In this document: positions 5,710-5,725 of the stretch, piece by piece
How the letters are laid out: every line of letters begins with the position of its first letter
How positions within the stretch are numbered: position 1 is the first letter of the stretch
Source of the DNA: an uncultured Eubacteriales bacterium
Lineage (GTDB): Bacteria > Bacillota_A > Clostridia > Christensenellales > Aristaeellaceae
Assembly: GCA_902775835.1 (NCBI GenBank)
Contig: CACYNZ010000245.1
Coordinates: 1-5,725, forward strand
DNA length: 5,725 nt
Direction of reading: 5' to 3'
Notes under the pieces: model-generated
Told to the model about the DNA's origin: nothing
Databases searched by the model: none
What the model saw: only the letters and a program-made list of their open reading frames with translations
Program-made: the position numbers and the translations under genes

Positions 5710-5725
5710 AAATTTCTTGAATGAT

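Larger units (their letters stand above)
5397..5725. other. Post-operon region without an intact gene
   Basis: No open frame here has both a credible start and a ribosome site. The region holds a minus-strand protein-like remnant, a small TTTCCAGGAAA inverted repeat (near 5424-5434), and an abrupt fall in GC content: bases 5641-5725 are about 28% GC by hand count, in contrast to the GC-rich operon. The composition shift and gene decay suggest a boundary between differently acquired segments, which is inference. Confidence 0.5.

Noticed and set aside
1..5725. tRNA, rRNA, riboswitch or insertion sequence with terminal inverted repeats
   Set aside because: I looked for these on both strands and saw no cloverleaf, conserved riboswitch core, transposase or paired terminal repeats that I could support.

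Overview
This window looks like an accessory sugar-uptake locus from a moderately GC-rich Gram-positive bacterium, most likely a gut-type clostridium (Oscillospirales/Lachnospirales-like). That guess rests on three things: the strong AGGAGG ribosome sites, the YesM/YesN plus LplB/LplC/LplA-type gene set, and the intrinsic terminator style. No taxonomic marker gene is present, so the assignment is inference.

Layout, all main genes on the + strand: bases 1-523 hold the 3' end of a YesM-type sensor histidine kinase, cut by the window edge. Bases 520-1755 encode a YesN-type response regulator (receiver plus AraC-type DNA-binding domain) that overlaps the kinase by ATGA. Two ABC-transporter permeases follow at 1768-2724 (LplB/YteP type) and 2741-3607 (LplC/YtcP type). 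A 184-base gap with GC-rich hairpins comes next, then a strongly expressed-looking family 1 solute-binding protein at 3792-5348. A 17-bp perfect-stem intrinsic terminator at 5357-5393 closes the unit. The last ~330 bases carry no convincing intact gene. They hold a minus-strand remnant of an unrecognised protein (5463-5642) and, in a very AT-rich tail, two near-identical 19-base direct repeats.

How the genes work together: the kinase probably senses an extracellular carbohydrate or the loaded binding protein and phosphorylates the regulator, which would activate the transporter, perhaps most strongly at the binding-protein gene. The binding protein delivers an oligosaccharide (identity not readable from sequence) to the permease pair. 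No ATPase is encoded here, which is usual for this transporter class; a shared MsmX/UgpC-type ATPase elsewhere would energise it. No glycoside hydrolase is in the window to hint at the substrate.

I found no evidence of a novel biological system. The points most worth checking are the non-lipoprotein signal peptide on the binding protein, the hairpin-rich gap in front of it, and the decayed, AT-rich region after the terminator.
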